Assembly (NCBI GenBank): GCA_951812925.1
Contig: OX638370.1
Coordinates: forward strand, 83,062,004-83,126,003
Reading direction: 5' to 3'
DNA length: 64,000 bases
From: Calliopum simillimum
Lineage: Eukaryota; Arthropoda; Insecta; Diptera; Lauxaniidae
Made by a program: the position numbers and the translations under genes. Below are positions 9,574 through 22,115 of this stretch, piece after piece; within the stretch, counting starts at the first letter, position 1, and every line of letters starts with the position of its first letter. The notes beneath the pieces are model-generated. The model had not been told where the DNA came from, searched no databases, and saw nothing but the letters and a program-made list of their open reading frames with translations.

Positions 9574-12500
9574 ATGTGTCAAATTGAAACAAAAAACAAA
9601 AAATCAACTTAAAAATAATGCACTACTAAGAAACATAAAAATCAAGTTAGAGCAAATATAAAATTAAAATAAGGGGTTGTTATTAGTTTTGGGTACACTT
9701 TATTCTCTACTTCTTCTTCTTCACTACCATTTAAATACATACATACATACGAAAAACTCATATACACCGTTTGAAACCCCGCCAACATATTAACGAACGA
9801 AAAATATTTAAAAAAAACAATTGTATATTTGAACAAATTACTGGAAAATTTATAACAATCACTTTTTGCTAAACTGTTTTTTTTTATGTTTAAAAACATA
9901 TACATTACATACAAACAAACATACGAGTACTACAAAACTACATACATACATAGGGTTTATAAGTAAACTGGGACGCTTTTTTCTTGAATAGGCTTCTAAA
10001 GCTATGATTAACTACATATATGGCAAGCTCCATAAAGTAAATAAGATTTTTTCAAATTTTAATTTTTAAATTGCGAGTTTTAAAGAAACACAAAAAAAAC
10101 ACAAAAACAAAAAAGATATGTAATACTTATTTTAGATCTTAAGTGCGAACCATACGTATTTATTTTGTAGTTTAAGTAAAAAATTTGGTATAAGCATAAT
10201 TTTTGCTATAAATAATGTTTATTTGAGTATATAATATTTGAAAAAAATTATAAATTGTAACAATTTTGACAATTTTAAGGCAAAATTAATTTTTATTGGA
10301 CTGATTTTAAGTTGAAAAAAAGATAGCAACCACAAAGAAAATTGTATATTTAAGAACAAAAAGGCAATACGTTTTTGAGAATATTACTGTTTTGTTTGTT
10401 ATGACCGCAAGAATAATATTCTGTTACCATTTAATATTGAATTTACATTTTTTTAAGTATTTACATACATATCCAACAGAACTATGTGTGCTGAAAGTTT
10501 AAAGATTTATTTCCATACCTCCATCCAGCTTGATTTGTTACTTTTAGTGACACTACATTTCCACTCATTTTCTTTGAAATGCAGTAAAGCTTTGAGCTTT
10601 GATAGCTCTAATTTGTATAACTCGAATTCGGCATATATTATATACATTAGTTTTCATGATAAACTCAATTTGGACTCGAAAGTTTCAATATCGCAATAAC
10701 GCAGAAAATCGACTTTCATAAATCATAACAGAAAACAATGCTCACAAGTATTGAAATATGTACTCCATCCAATTCATTGGTATTGAGAGTTTTTAATACC
10801 CAATACCCACTAGCAGTTGTTAAGCTTACTTTTACCTTTTAACTACAAGCTTTCCACTCTAAATTACACCTTTTAAGTTCAAGTTTTTGCAACAATTAAC
10901 CTTTTCCAAATCAAATAAAGTTTTTCAAACCCATTTAAATTTTTTCCAAATTGATTTAAACCTTTTTCAAAATGACTTAAACTTTTTCAAATTGATTTTA
11001 ACCCTTTTTCAAATTGATTTTTACCTTTTTTTTTCAAATTGATTTAAACTTTTTTCAAATTGACTTAAACCTTTTTCAAATTAATTTAAACTTTTTTCAA
11101 ATTGATTTTAACCTTTTTCAAATTGATTTAAACTTTTTTCAAATTGATTTAAACCTTTTTCAAATTGATTTTTACCTTTTTTTTTTTTAAATTGATTTAA
11201 ACTTTTTTCAAATTGACTTAAACCTTTTTCAAATTGATTTAAACCTTTTTCAAATTGATTTAAACTTTTTTCAAATTGATTTAAACCTTTTTCAAATTGA
11301 TGTAAACTTTTTTCAAATTGATTTTAACCTTTTTCAAATTGATTTAAACCTTTTTCAAATCGATTTAAACCTTTTTCAAATCGATTTAAACCTTTTTCAA
11401 ATTGATTTAAACCTTTTTCAAATTGATTTAAACTTTTTTCAAATTGATTTAAACCTTTTTTTAAATTGATTTAAACCTCTTTCAAATGATTTAAACTTTT
11501 TTCAAATTGATTTAAACCTTTTTTAAATTGATTTAAACAAATCAAATAAAACTTTTTCCTAATCGAAATAAATCTTTTCCAAATCAAATTACACACTTTT
11601 TAAATCAAATTCAACTTTTTGCAACAATAGACCTTTTTCAGATAAAATTAACAATTTTCGAAGTCAAATCAAACTTTATCCAAATTAAAATAAAACTTTT
11701 CCAAATCAAAACAAAGTTTTCAAATCAAATCAAACTTTTTCAAATTGAAAAACATTTTTCAAATCAAATTAACCTTTTTCCAAATCAAATTAAACTTTTC
11801 AAAAAAATTTAGATACATATAATTTTAAGTAATGATATGTATTTGTACCTACAGCATATCTTTATAAAACTTGATATATTGATGAATACAGGATTTGCAC
11901 TCCAATTTAAACCTTTTCCACACCAAATTGATCTTTTTTCAGTACAATTTAAACTTTGTCCAAATCAAAATAAAATTTTTCCAAATCAATTTAAGCTTTT
12001 TCCAAATCAATTTAAACCTTTTCCAAATCAATTCAAACCTTTTCCAAATCCAAATCAATTTAAACTCTCCTTTTTTAACACATTCTTGTTTTAAGTCGAC
12101 ATGTTAAACATAAATGATCCTTACATCTGAGAAGTAAGTGGTTTAACACGTTGATTTTACATAGGAATGCGTTAAAATGGTAGATAATTTTACTTATCAC
12201 TGAGAAAGGAATGGAAATCAATATACTATTAAAACATCACTATTGTTATTGCTAAAGTTTAAGAAAATGTTCTCATGACGTTGTGTTTTCCTTTGTTTTT
12301 ATTATCATAAGATAAGGAAAAAAAAAAAAAAAACACTCAACCGAAACAATCAAAACTATTTAAACAAATCAGCAAAACCAATTTGCTAACTATGTATTAC
12401 AATTGCACATTTTTATATTTAAACCTACCTATAATGAATGAAAAAATTTAGTCTCTTTGTATATTTTAGGCATCTATTAGTTTAGTTTTGCACAAACTAA

Positions 12501-13270
12501 ACACTTCCAAGCAAAGTTTTCTTAATGCTATATAGCACTATTTAAAAAAAAAGTTGAAAATTTAGAATCATTTTTATATTTTTACAATTTGACCACAATT
12601 TGTATGACACAAAAGAAAAAAAAAAAAAAAACTACTTACTTAAATTTCGTATTGTAGTTATAAGTTTTATTTTTTAAATGCTATTTAAAAAACAAACACT
12701 ATCTATCTATCCATGCTAATTTTGTACTTACTATTACAAAAGTTAAAAGAAAACAAAATTGAGTTACATTTTGTATACCATTTTTAATAATAATGTATGT
12801 GTTATGATAAAACACACACACAACAACCCAATCACACAAATTCACTTATATACATTTTGTAATAAAGTAAATGTTTTTTTTTTTTTTATATGAATAGAGA
12901 AAAAAATTATTTATAAGAAAAACTTATTTACGTACGCATTTAATCAAAATGAACTTAATTTTATTTAAAAAAAAAGAAACCAACAAAACTTACTTACTTC
13001 TACTTAAAAAAATTACATAAATCTTTTACTTTATCTAAAAAAGAAAACAAAATGAATGGCTCAATCTAAAACTCAAAAAATAAATTTAAAAATCTTTTAA
13101 ATCTTAAAAAAACAAAACTTATATCTGAAATGCCAAAGATACAACAATAATAAAAACATTTCTTGCTACAATAAACGACTATTGTGGCGAAATTTCTTTT
13201 TGTCTTAAAAAACAAAACAATGCAAAGCGATGTAACAATAAAGAAAATTATAATAATAAAAATAAAAACA
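9574..13270 (+). other. Dg: Probable long Dg 3' UTR and downstream tract
   Basis: After the Dg stop the sequence is A-rich, non-coding and without splice-like structure, as in long fly 3' UTRs. AATAAA-type signals occur at about 12861, at about 13172 (CAATAAACG) and near 13227 (CAATAAAG). No single site can be chosen without transcript data, and a shorter UTR is equally possible. Confidence 0.35.
10905..12065 (+). repeat. Minisatellite, 21-bp unit
   Basis: About 30 head-to-tail copies of CCTTTTTCAAATTGATTTAAA run from about 10905 to 11540, with variants (CTTTTTTC; one-base changes; T-run length changes). A more degenerate continuation based on TTTTCCAAATCAATTTAAAC runs to about 12065. Small open frames here (FPNQFKPFPNQF repeats) are by-products of the repeat. 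Confidence 0.9.
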
Positions 13271-14004
13271 AATAATTTACACTTTTTTTTCTTTATTATT
13301 TAAGTTATCTTTAAGTTGAAATTTAAGAAATCATTTTTTTTTTTTTTTTTCAAAGCATTTTGGGCGTTTCTCTGTTAAGGGAAGTAATCAATAGTGCAAA
13401 GTTGAGTGTATTGACGAAATTAATGTAATATTTTATTTAATTTTGATTTTTCGAAAACTTAGCGATTATGATTTTTAAATAAAAACCACTGTATAAAGTT
13501 ATTTACTCACTTCTTTCAATCAAAAGTAAGCGGCTTTTATTTCTTTTCAGCAAAAATATCTTACTAATGAGTTTTATTACACATTTCTTTTTGCGCTAAA
13601 CTTCCTGCCATTTTTGCTTTTAATCATAAAATAAAATTAAAATATAAAACGATACTTCTTGATTTAAAGTAATCGATTTTTTAATTTTTTGTGGGTTTTT
13701 TTAAACAAAAATTAAAGATTTAGTTTAATTGAACAAAAAAACATTTAAAATGATTTCTAAGCAAAAAGCAAAACGTTTCAAATAAGATAAAAACAATTCT
13801 GTGGCGTTGAGGAAGAACAGATATTGTTGATATATCATTGATTCCGTTTATGGCAACCTTATTTTTCTATCACATCAAGGATCCGAGTTATTCTTGCTTT
13901 AAAGCAATGGTGTCATCATTTTATAGTCAATGAGCCAGTAACAACAAAAAAGACTACAATGACAAATAAATATGGAATAAAAAAAAAAAAAATCAAATCT
14001 GACT
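13271..14004. other. AT-rich spacer without recognised features
   Basis: Several A and T runs, including poly-A at about 13979-13991 just before the retrotransposon fragment. No gene seen. Confidence 0.4.
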
Positions 14005-15340
14005 ACAAAACAAATCTTGGGGCTTTAAGCCAAAAGTAGTTTTGTGGATGTATAAGGCAATCATCAGACCAATTCTGACCTACGGAATTCTTGTCTGGTG
14101 GAAGGCCTTAAGCAAGCAAACCTTTTTGGTAATTTTATCAAAAATTCAAAGAATGACAGGTATAGGAGTTAGCGGAGCTGTTAACACCTTTAGCTGCTCT
14201 CGACGCTTTGCTTCATCTGGAGCCCCTTGATATTTACGCTAAAGGAGTTGCAGCAAAAAGTGCCATCAGGTTGAAGGGATCGGGCTTCTGGAAGTCGATA
14301 CCTTATGGCCATGGCAGTATTTTTGCACAATTCTCTGGTTGTGATATTGACAATGGAACTGATTACATCGATCCCACTTTAACGTTCTCAACCAACTTTC
14401 AAGTGAAAATACCTGAAAGAAAAGGTTGGACTCCGATTCTGAATTCTAAAGAAATATACACTAACGGCTCGAAAATGGAGTCTGCTGTTGTTGCTGTGGT
14501 CTTTTCCAAGGACTTGAATAGCAGCGAGTCTTTTGCTTTACCCCGTTACTGCAGTATAGGCATGCCAAATTATTAAACCCAAAATTTATGAATGTAGTGA
14601 TACATTTGTTATTTACGTTTATAGTCAGGCATCCATTAGGGCCCTTGGGTCCAATATTACTACGTCTCGCTTAGTCCTTAGCTGCAGAAAATCCCTATGT
14701 GAAGTAGGGCAGCTATGTAATCTTACAATATGTTGGGTTCCCGGACACAGTAATTTCGTTGGTAATGAAAATGCTGATGAACTTGCTAGGAAAGGGTCTT
14801 TAACTGACATAATTTCTGAAACCTATATTATGAAACCACTTGCATTGATAAGAGCCAACATTGACTCTAAATGTATTTTGTGGGCTAATTAACTACAAAC
14901 TTAACTACATGTTTTAAATACGTCGAGGGCGATACGGCCACTGTATGACGCTAACAGAACACGTAGAATTATTTCATTATATAGGCAAAGTCTTGAATTG
15001 GTGTCATTACGGGGCACTATTTTATAGGCAGACACGCTTCTAGATTGGGCTTTACCGACGTAGGAGATCTTTTTAGAAGTTGTAAAGATCCTGATGTCAA
15101 AGAGTCCATTTTTCATTTCCTTTGTGAACCCCCAGCGTTGGCTAACCGACGTTACAAGGTGTTCGAAAGTCACCTCTTCGACTCTCTTGAAGATATAGAG
15201 TCCCAATTTCATTTTTGAGTTTATAAAAATTTCTAAATGGTTTACATAGGTTAACAACGAAGTTATATATTGGGTATACAATGGGCCTAATCGCGGCCTA
15301 AGTTATGATGGCAACTGCCATCTCCCGCGCTAACCTAACC
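14005..15340 (+). mobile_element. 3' fragment of an R1/LOA-type non-LTR retrotransposon, degenerate
   Basis: Starts in the last part of the reverse transcriptase (MYKAIIRPILTYGILVWWKA, 14045 onward), continues through the connection region (LDIYAKGVAAKSAIRL) and an RNase H domain (KEIYTNGSKM, then after a frame change VPGHSNFVGNENADELARKG near 14740-14800). It ends in a Cys/His-type tail (SCKDPDVKESIFHFLCEPPA, 15075 onward). Several frameshifts and stops. The first RNase H catalytic Asp (usual YTDGSK) is Asn here. The 3' end is near TAACCTAACCTA at 15330. The clade assignment rests on the RNase H and terminal motif only. Confidence 0.8.
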
Positions 15341-15445
15341 TACTACAAAACAACCAACAAGGATTTACGTAAATTTAACTTCAAGTGAGGTGTGTATGTT
15401 GTTGTTCTCTTGGGTGCGCTGACGTATACTACACAACTTTGTGTT

Positions 15446-16189
15446 TACCCTGCAGTTAAATTTGGATCTAGTCCCAAAGAGTAACTAGTTCAGCAACTGT
15501 TCAAAAAGGTACTAGCGTTGTTCTAGTTCTCATGCAGTACATAGATCGTCAGTTGAAAAAAAATAAAAAAAATACAAAGTTTTCATGATTTTGTTTGTCT
15601 TGATATGCTCTCTTATTAACTGAGAAGTGCCACTAATTGAGATAATAAAGTATCGGGAGGGAACAGTCGCGTTTTTGGTGCTCCTTTCTTTAATAAATTA
15701 ATGTGTAAATACGCAACTTTAAAGTAAAAAAATTGTTTTAATATCAATACTAAAGCACTGTTTCACATCTAAATATATTGGATTATTCGAAATTGTATTT
15801 GTTTATTGATGAAAACTTGTAAATTTTTCATTCGCCATTTAAATTGCGCATTAGCTAATCCGTCATAGCTCGCTCATTCTTCTTCTACTTACATCGTTAA
15901 ATTTTAAGATACTCGTTCACTCAATTTTTAGATACTCGAATTCGATTCTCGAAACTCTCAAAATTTCCAATTGTCTCGCGGCTGGTGAAAAGGTAATGCA
16001 GAGGGAGACAATTGCCTCTCAACTAGCGGAAAGGTAATGCAGAGGGAGGCAATTGATGATTTGTAGGACATCAACATTGAAAAATCGTCAGTCCATTATA
16101 TGAAAATTCGTTAGTTGTGGAACGAGTACTATTCCTGTTTGGAAGTAGTCAAAGACTAGTCATGCACTAGTCCCATTAACTGCAGGGTA
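15446..16189. mobile_element. Non-autonomous TIR element, about 744 bp
   Basis: Terminal inverted repeats TACCCTGCAGTTAA (15446) and TTAACTGCAGGGTA (ends 16189). Subterminal regions are rich in ACTAG/CTAGT motifs at both ends. There is no coding capacity. The superfamily is not determined, and no clear target-site duplication was seen. Confidence 0.65.
15986..16055 (+). repeat. Two-copy 42-bp tandem repeat inside the TIR element
   Basis: GAAAAGGTAATGCAGAGGGA followed by GACAATTG is repeated about 42 bp later with two small differences. Confidence 0.75.
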
Positions 16190-16990
16190 ATAAAACAAAC
16201 CCATTCATACCCATAAAAAACAACTGCATTAGTTTAGGTGTTTGTTGTTTTTTGTGCACGGAAAACTAATGATTTGCTGATTTTTGGACAATATTCTGTT
16301 TGTTGTAAACGAGCCAAAATTGTCTCACTTTTGTTCTATGCTGACACCCTTGCTTTAAATTGCAGATTAGAGGTGATTGTCTTTTTCATTAAACTTTTCC
16401 TCGTAACTTTTCCAATTGTATTATTAGGTTGGTTTGTTCTGAGATATCATCCATAGAGGAAAGTTAAAAAGTAAAGTTCAATGAGAACTATTATGGCTAT
16501 CTGATACTTTATAGCAAAAATGAATTATATGTCTTCCTGGAGGTATGAAATTCAGTTTCTTTCTTATGTTTATGCAGTGGTTTTTCGCTTGCAATGTCTT
16601 ACCTTTTATTTGAAAGTATAAAGGCTTGTATTTCGTATGGCAACGCAACCCAGTTACTTTGCCTAATCGGCAACTGCTGTAGAGAAGTTGGCTAAGTTGG
16701 CAAGAGCCAATTGATGGTAATTTTGTTATTTTGTGATGGAGACTTCGGTCTGTGCAAAGAGGGGAGATTTTGTGAATTATGGAGCGCCTAGATTCTCGAA
16801 ATTACAAAGCGGTTTCCTTAAGCGTACCAGCTATAAAAAATAAGTTTAGTTGACTTTTTTCTTCTTTAATATGTGCAAACTGAAATTGATTTAAAACCTA
16901 ATCTTTTCTAAAGTAAAATAAAATGGCACCTAGAAATGTGTTTGTTTTGTACTTTTTTAAATGTATTATTCTGGTACGAAATAACTCATA
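16190..16990. other. Spacer without recognised features
   Basis: No exon-like or repeat-like structure recognised. Confidence 0.4.
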
Positions 16991-17099
16991 GGGGGTTATC
17001 GTGAATCAATATTCCCGGGGAATTTTTCTTTACCTGCAATAGAGGATGAACGGCAGTCTGAGAAAAATTCCCCGGGAATATTTATTCACGATAACCCCC
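16991..17099. mobile_element. Palindromic MITE-like element, 109 bp
   Basis: Starts GGGGGTTATCGTGAATCAAT and ends with its near-exact reverse complement, with about 38-bp arms around a 33-bp centre. The arms contain the smaller GC-rich palindrome TTCCCGGGGAA. Flanking ATA on both sides may be a target duplication. A second partial copy lies at 24957-24995. Confidence 0.75.
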
Positions 17100-17760
17100 A
17101 TAATCAAACTTTTTAAGCTTACTAGATATACATAAATCTGTGGGCTTTTGACATATGAACTTAAAATCTCTGTTTTGCTTTTTTTCATGAAGAGAGGCTG
17201 ACTTAAGGTGTTTTGCCAAAAGTCCATAGAAATGTAAAATTTTAACGTAATTCTTAACTGGACGATTTGTGTAGTAGAGTACTTTTCTAAACACTTTTAT
17301 GTACATATATCGCGTGAAGGAAAAAACTTTGCCGAATTTGGCTAATACCATTGGTAAGAGCATCAAATTTTTCGTAAAAAACTTCATAATACTTTCTTTC
17401 GAGAAGATGTCACTTCGAAAGTATTTTAGATTTTAAAGCTAAAATTATACCCTCTAGCAAGGAAAATGATAGGTAAAGTTCATTTAGTAGGCGTTGTCGT
17501 GGAAATCGATCATATATATAGTAGATATGTATTGTATTATCCATTTCAGTTACGAAACTTAGGTTTCTATTGCGAATAGAAACTAAAAATTCGACTTTAT
17601 CGAATATTATCGAAACAGTTAATTTTACAGAATACGAAACTGCTCGGTAGCAGTTTCGTCGGTGTGTTTTGTTAAAAAAGTATTTGACATTAGTTAGATC
17701 TCGAAATCGCAACTTGGCATCACTATTGAAAAAGTAACTAAAGATAATACGTAGGCTGCT
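17100..17760. other. Spacer with one perfect hairpin
   Basis: Only the 11-bp-arm inverted repeat at 17634-17659 stands out (ACGAAACTGCT, 4-nt loop, AGCAGTTTCGT). No gene recognised. Confidence 0.4.
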
Positions 17761-17762
17761 AT

Positions 17763-18475
17763 ATATATTTCTGGCCTAGGCAACACTAATGTCAACAGCT
17801 AAAATCTGGCAACACCATAATAAAGTTTGACATTTTTTAGCATAAACGTACTCAGAACGTTTTGACGTACGACCATTATTTGTGTTGTTTACAGTGACTT
17901 GAAAAAATCGATTTGGCAAAAAAATGGAATTAACTCGTGAACATTTTCGTGCGATCATTTTTCACAACTTTCGACGTAGATTATCAGGACAAGAGTGCAT
18001 CGATGAACTTTAATCTTTGTATGGCACCATCCTATAGCACTGTGAAGAAGTGGTTTAATGAATTCAAACGTGGCCGACGCTCGCTCAAAGGCGAATTCCG
18101 TGAAGGTCGTCCAAAAACGGCCGTTGTGCCAGAGAACATTGACGCCGTGCGTGAACTGATAATTCAAGATCGTCATGTGACATACCGTGAGATAGAGGCA
18201 TCCTTGGGCATTAGTTCCACTCCAATACATTCGATTTTGCATGAACACTTAGTTGTAAAAAACGTTTGTTCTCATTGGAAACCCCATAATTTATTAATCG
18301 CTTAAATTATCAATGGAAAAATTAATTTTCTTAACTCACAGTAAACACAACAATTAGTACTTGTATATCAAAACGTTGTGAGTACGTTTATGCTAAAAAA
18401 TGTCAAACTTTATTATGGTGTTGCCAGATTTTAGCCATTGACATTAGTGTTGCCTAGGCCAGAAATATACATATC
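17763..18475 (+). mobile_element. Internally deleted mariner element, copy 1
   Basis: Long terminal inverted repeats of about 100 bp (TGGCCTAGGCAACACTAATG on the left, its complement on the right) surround a transposase remnant at 17923-18305. The remnant starts MELTREHFRAIIFHNFRR and contains the paired helix-turn-helix part (WFNEFKRGRRSLKGEF, GRPKTAVVPENIDAVREL, YREIEASLGISS). It stops at HNLLIA where full mariner transposases continue into the DDD catalytic domain, which is wholly missing. A frame disturbance occurs around 17980-18020. It cannot encode an active transposase. Confidence 0.85.
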
Positions 18476-18479
18476 CGTT

Positions 18480-20150
18480 TCGAAATTTCGTTTCGTTTCT
18501 ATTCGCAATAGGGGCCATAAATTCCAGTTTAATTGGCATGATTCAAACCGACATTTTTTTTTTTAATATCATATTCTAATAGTGATCGCCTTCCACGACA
18601 ACCCTAAATATATTTAATCAAATCCGTTCATTGATATCAAAAAGGAAATAGTGAATAATACATTGATATGAGGGGTTTTCACACATTTTACTTTGTTTTT
18701 CTCTGTGGTAAAAGTGTTGAAATGTTTTCTCGACGAGTTGTGTATTTGTGTCGCTACCAGAACTCAACTTAAATTTGACATATAAAGTATGTACTTATTT
18801 TAAGATGAAACTATTTTTAGTTATGTGCAGAGGTTATAGTTTAGATATTGACTTATAGTTGCATCAAATATGTAAGTCATACCTACTTAAAAACTAAAAC
18901 CAAAGCGTAACGTCTGGCGTTCATCGTGTTCTTCTTCTCAATTGTGGCTACAGAGTTCCAGCCATTAGCCCTTCTCAAACTTATGGTTTTTTTTTGCATG
19001 ACTGACATGTTCGATATCAAATGCAACTGTACAAACTTATTTGTATAAGGTTTTCACTTGTTATTTAAACGGGATATTCGGGTTTTAAAGGCTTAATTTA
19101 AAAAAAAGGATGAAACCTTAAATATACAGAATAATTAAGAATATAATTCATAACTTCCCCGTAAAAGCAATACCATATGAAATGCCCAAATATGGTTTCA
19201 AATGATATTTGTTTCATTTTTTTTTTTAATTTATGAAAAAATGTGGCTATTGTTGTAAAACAAATTATGTATAAATGCAAAATGTGCATTTATTATCGTT
19301 CATCCATCCAAATGTGCGTAAAAAAAATTGTATTTTTTTAAAAAGTTGAAATCAAAATAAAAAAGGAAAATTTTAAAGAAAAAGTGCAAGAAAAACAATT
19401 TAAGTATGGCTTAAAATAAATTATTTAATAGTATGTAATACAATTTTGATTAAATATAATTAGCGTGCTAAGTTTTAATTGCGTATTACGTTATATTTTT
19501 AAGTGCATAAGTAATTAAATAAAAAAAAAGAAATGTTGAAAACAATTTGATTTTTATCTTCTTTTTTTTATTTTGTAATAATGCTTCATATTACTAATAT
19601 ATTCTGATAACACATTTTCTTCTGCATACATTTCTTAACTACGCTATAGCACACTTATTTTGATTTATGGTTGAGGCAGCCAAGAAAGTAACTTGTATAA
19701 ATTGATAAGGCATTTAGATCTGAATCGAAATACATCAAAACTTTGGTGTCAAGTTATATCAGAGCTGAGATACTGCTGAAGATACATATTGGTTACTTTG
19801 TATAACATGCCGTATGAGTAATATTTAGGTATTATGCACCAAAGACTTTTCTAAAGATACATATCTCTTTAATGCTTAACATCATCGCTCGACTTATATG
19901 ATATTACATATAGCAAATACATCAAGAAATTTTAAAAAAAATTTAATATTTTCACCTTTTTTTTAGACTGTTTCCGTCTATATTCCGTTACAACTTAACA
20001 CAACTGTTTTAGTAATTTTTGTTTTAATTTAGTTGCTGCTTCAAAAATATATATGTTTCATTGATGGACGCTACAGTAACATATGGGAAATCGAATATAA
20101 ATTTAGACTTCTCAACCATATTATCAATCTAGCAAAAAAGATTTTATTTG
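18480..20150. other. AT-rich spacer
   Basis: No repeat or coding feature recognised. A-rich, UTR-like composition from about 19300. Confidence 0.35.
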
Positions 20151-20176
20151 TTTTTCTATTTGTTTTTTTTTGCCAG

Positions 20177-20700
20177 CCTCATGTTATGATTTCTGCCACT
20201 CCCAGCCATAAGAAACAAAAGTAATGAATACAATAATTAAACGTAATTCAAAGTAACTGAATAAAATATGTAATGAATTGAGCGAAAAAAGTTGAAATTG
20301 AATAAATAGTTAGAAGAAAATCCCGTAAAAAGATTTGTAATAAACGATGAATTAAAAAAAAAAAAAATAAATATTTAGCGAAGCGTTGTATATGTCAAAA
20401 TAAAATAATACATTTTTAAATAAATAAATTAATGAGAAAATAAAAACTTACAAATAAAGTTCTAAATAAGTCAACAAATTTATATACATGCATATTTATA
20501 AATATAGATATATCAGAAATAAAAAATCGTAATAATAAATATTAAATCAATAAATCAATAATATGTCTAATACAAAATATTAAAAACCAAAAGAATTGTG
20601 TACGAGTAACTAAAATGCAAAACTAAATATATATATTACACAATAAAAATAAAAGAAAAAGTTATGTAATTGAGAAGAAAATAAACATAAAAAAATTAAA
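20177..20700 (+). other. Possible terminal exon and UTR-like tail (speculative)
   Basis: A very good splice acceptor (T-rich tract ending TTTTTTTTTGCCAG at 20163-20176) is followed by 15 codons, PHVMISATPSHKKQK, and TAA at 20222. About 480 bp of A-rich sequence with many AATAAA-like signals follows. This is the pattern of a short last exon, but no donor exon or homologue can be named, and T-rich/AG combinations arise by chance in such DNA. Confidence 0.15.
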
Positions 20701-20799
20701 AAATATTTGAAAACGGTAAAGTTTGTATGAGAGAAGAATTGTGCAGTTTTGAAGATACTAAATAATAATAACATTTATATTTTGATAAATTAAAATGTC

Positions 20800-21319
20800 G
20801 CATTTTTATTTCGTTACCATGTTTTGTTTTGCAGCCTGGCACAAGCCCACGCACAGTGGCAAAACTTGGCCATACGCCTATCGTCAGATAACACAGGGCA
20901 ACTGATTTTACGCTGCACACAGCGGCGATATCTGGCATTTCTCGTTGCAAAACTCATAACTTCTGAACATTCTGTTTTCGGTTGTGGATGGAAAATTCTC
21001 ATAGCTAATACGACCCCAAATTTCAACCACTTTTGAGAAATGTCGCCATTGTTGGGCGTAAGGTCTCGGATTCCATTTCGAGTAATCATAACCTACTTAG
21101 TATGAAAATATTATCAAATTAGCCGAATTGACTCTAGTTCTCCAGATATCCTTGCTTCAAAGTGTAAAAATAGCTGTTTCCAGGCATATTTGAAGTAATA
21201 TCACACTTACATATAGTAAAAATGTTGTAATTAGATTTTGTTAATAACGTCGATAAGGCATAACCTTCTTCATTTGCACATTGAAGTAAGAATTGTTATG
21301 AGTTACTGAATAAATTATT
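20800..21319. other. Unclassified sequence, possibly transposon-derived
   Basis: A GC-richer block (AGCCCACGCACAGTGGCAAA to about 21070) has short open frames on both strands but no recognisable family. It may be part of an unknown element. Confidence 0.3.
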
Positions 21320-22115
21320 CACTAGTAAGGGTGTTACCTTTGGCTTGGCCAAACATTAAACACTCTACACTGCAGTAATTTGAGAATTTTGCTTATATGG
21401 GAGGTGCAACAGCCTCTTGTCCGAGCTCACCCAGTTTTTGCTTGGAGCTTGCATTTATAGTCCTTAGGGTCTGTGTGAAATTTAGAAGGATTGTCTCAAA
21501 AAATGTTTTCAGTATGGCATTTTAAAACTTTTGCTTATATGGGGGATGCCACGTCCTCTTGTCAGATTTCACACAGTTTTTGCTCAGAGCTTGCATTTAT
21601 AGTTCTTAGTGTCTGAGTAAAATTTAGTTCGATTATCTCAAAAAACAATTTCAGTATATGGTTTTGAACTTTTTGCTTATATGGTAGGTGTCACGCCCTC
21701 TTGACCGAATTAACGCAGTTTGCGCTCAGTGCTTGTGCTTTCAATTCGTAGTATTTATGTGTATTTTGTTTGCATTGTCGTGAAAAATACTCCTAACGTT
21801 GCATTTTGAATATATTTTTTGTATGGGCGGTAGGCGTGTCCGTTGACCGATTTCGCTCATTTTCAATCCCACAAGCTAACTTTGACGACGAAGGCAGTTT
21901 ACCAAATTTCATTGAATTATCTTGCTCAGTTTTCCCTAAAAATTTTATTTCCGCGCACAGCCAGCCACCCAGCCAGACAGACGGACATAGCTATATCGAC
22001 TCAAGAGGTCACGCTGATCAAGAATATATATACTTTTCTATATCTGCCACGCCTCCTTATCTGCGTTACAAATGGAAGAACAAAGTGAATATACCCTGGG
22101 TGTATGGTACGAAAA
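21320..22115 (+). repeat. 141-bp-periodic interspersed repeat, fullest + copy
   Basis: Four blocks starting with TATATGGGAGGTGC-type sequence occur at about 21396, 21538, 21678 and 21822, i.e. every 140-144 bp. A unique 3' part follows, with CATTGAATTATCTTGCTCAG, CAGCCAGCCACCCAGCCAGA, TATCGACTC and GTATATTCTTGAT-like sequence, ending ATATACCCTGGGTGTATGG. A reverse-orientation copy with the same layout lies at 55225-56060. Non-coding. Confidence 0.85.

Noticed and set aside
10905..11540. CRISPR-like array
   Set aside because: Units are contiguous 21-bp tandem repeats without unique spacers, in a eukaryotic genome.
11837..12094. Repetitive small protein (FPNQFKPFPNQFK)
   Set aside because: It is a translation of the degenerate minisatellite.
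20824..21089. Overlapping frames on both strands as a gene
   Set aside because: No family features; the block looks like part of an unclassified repeat.
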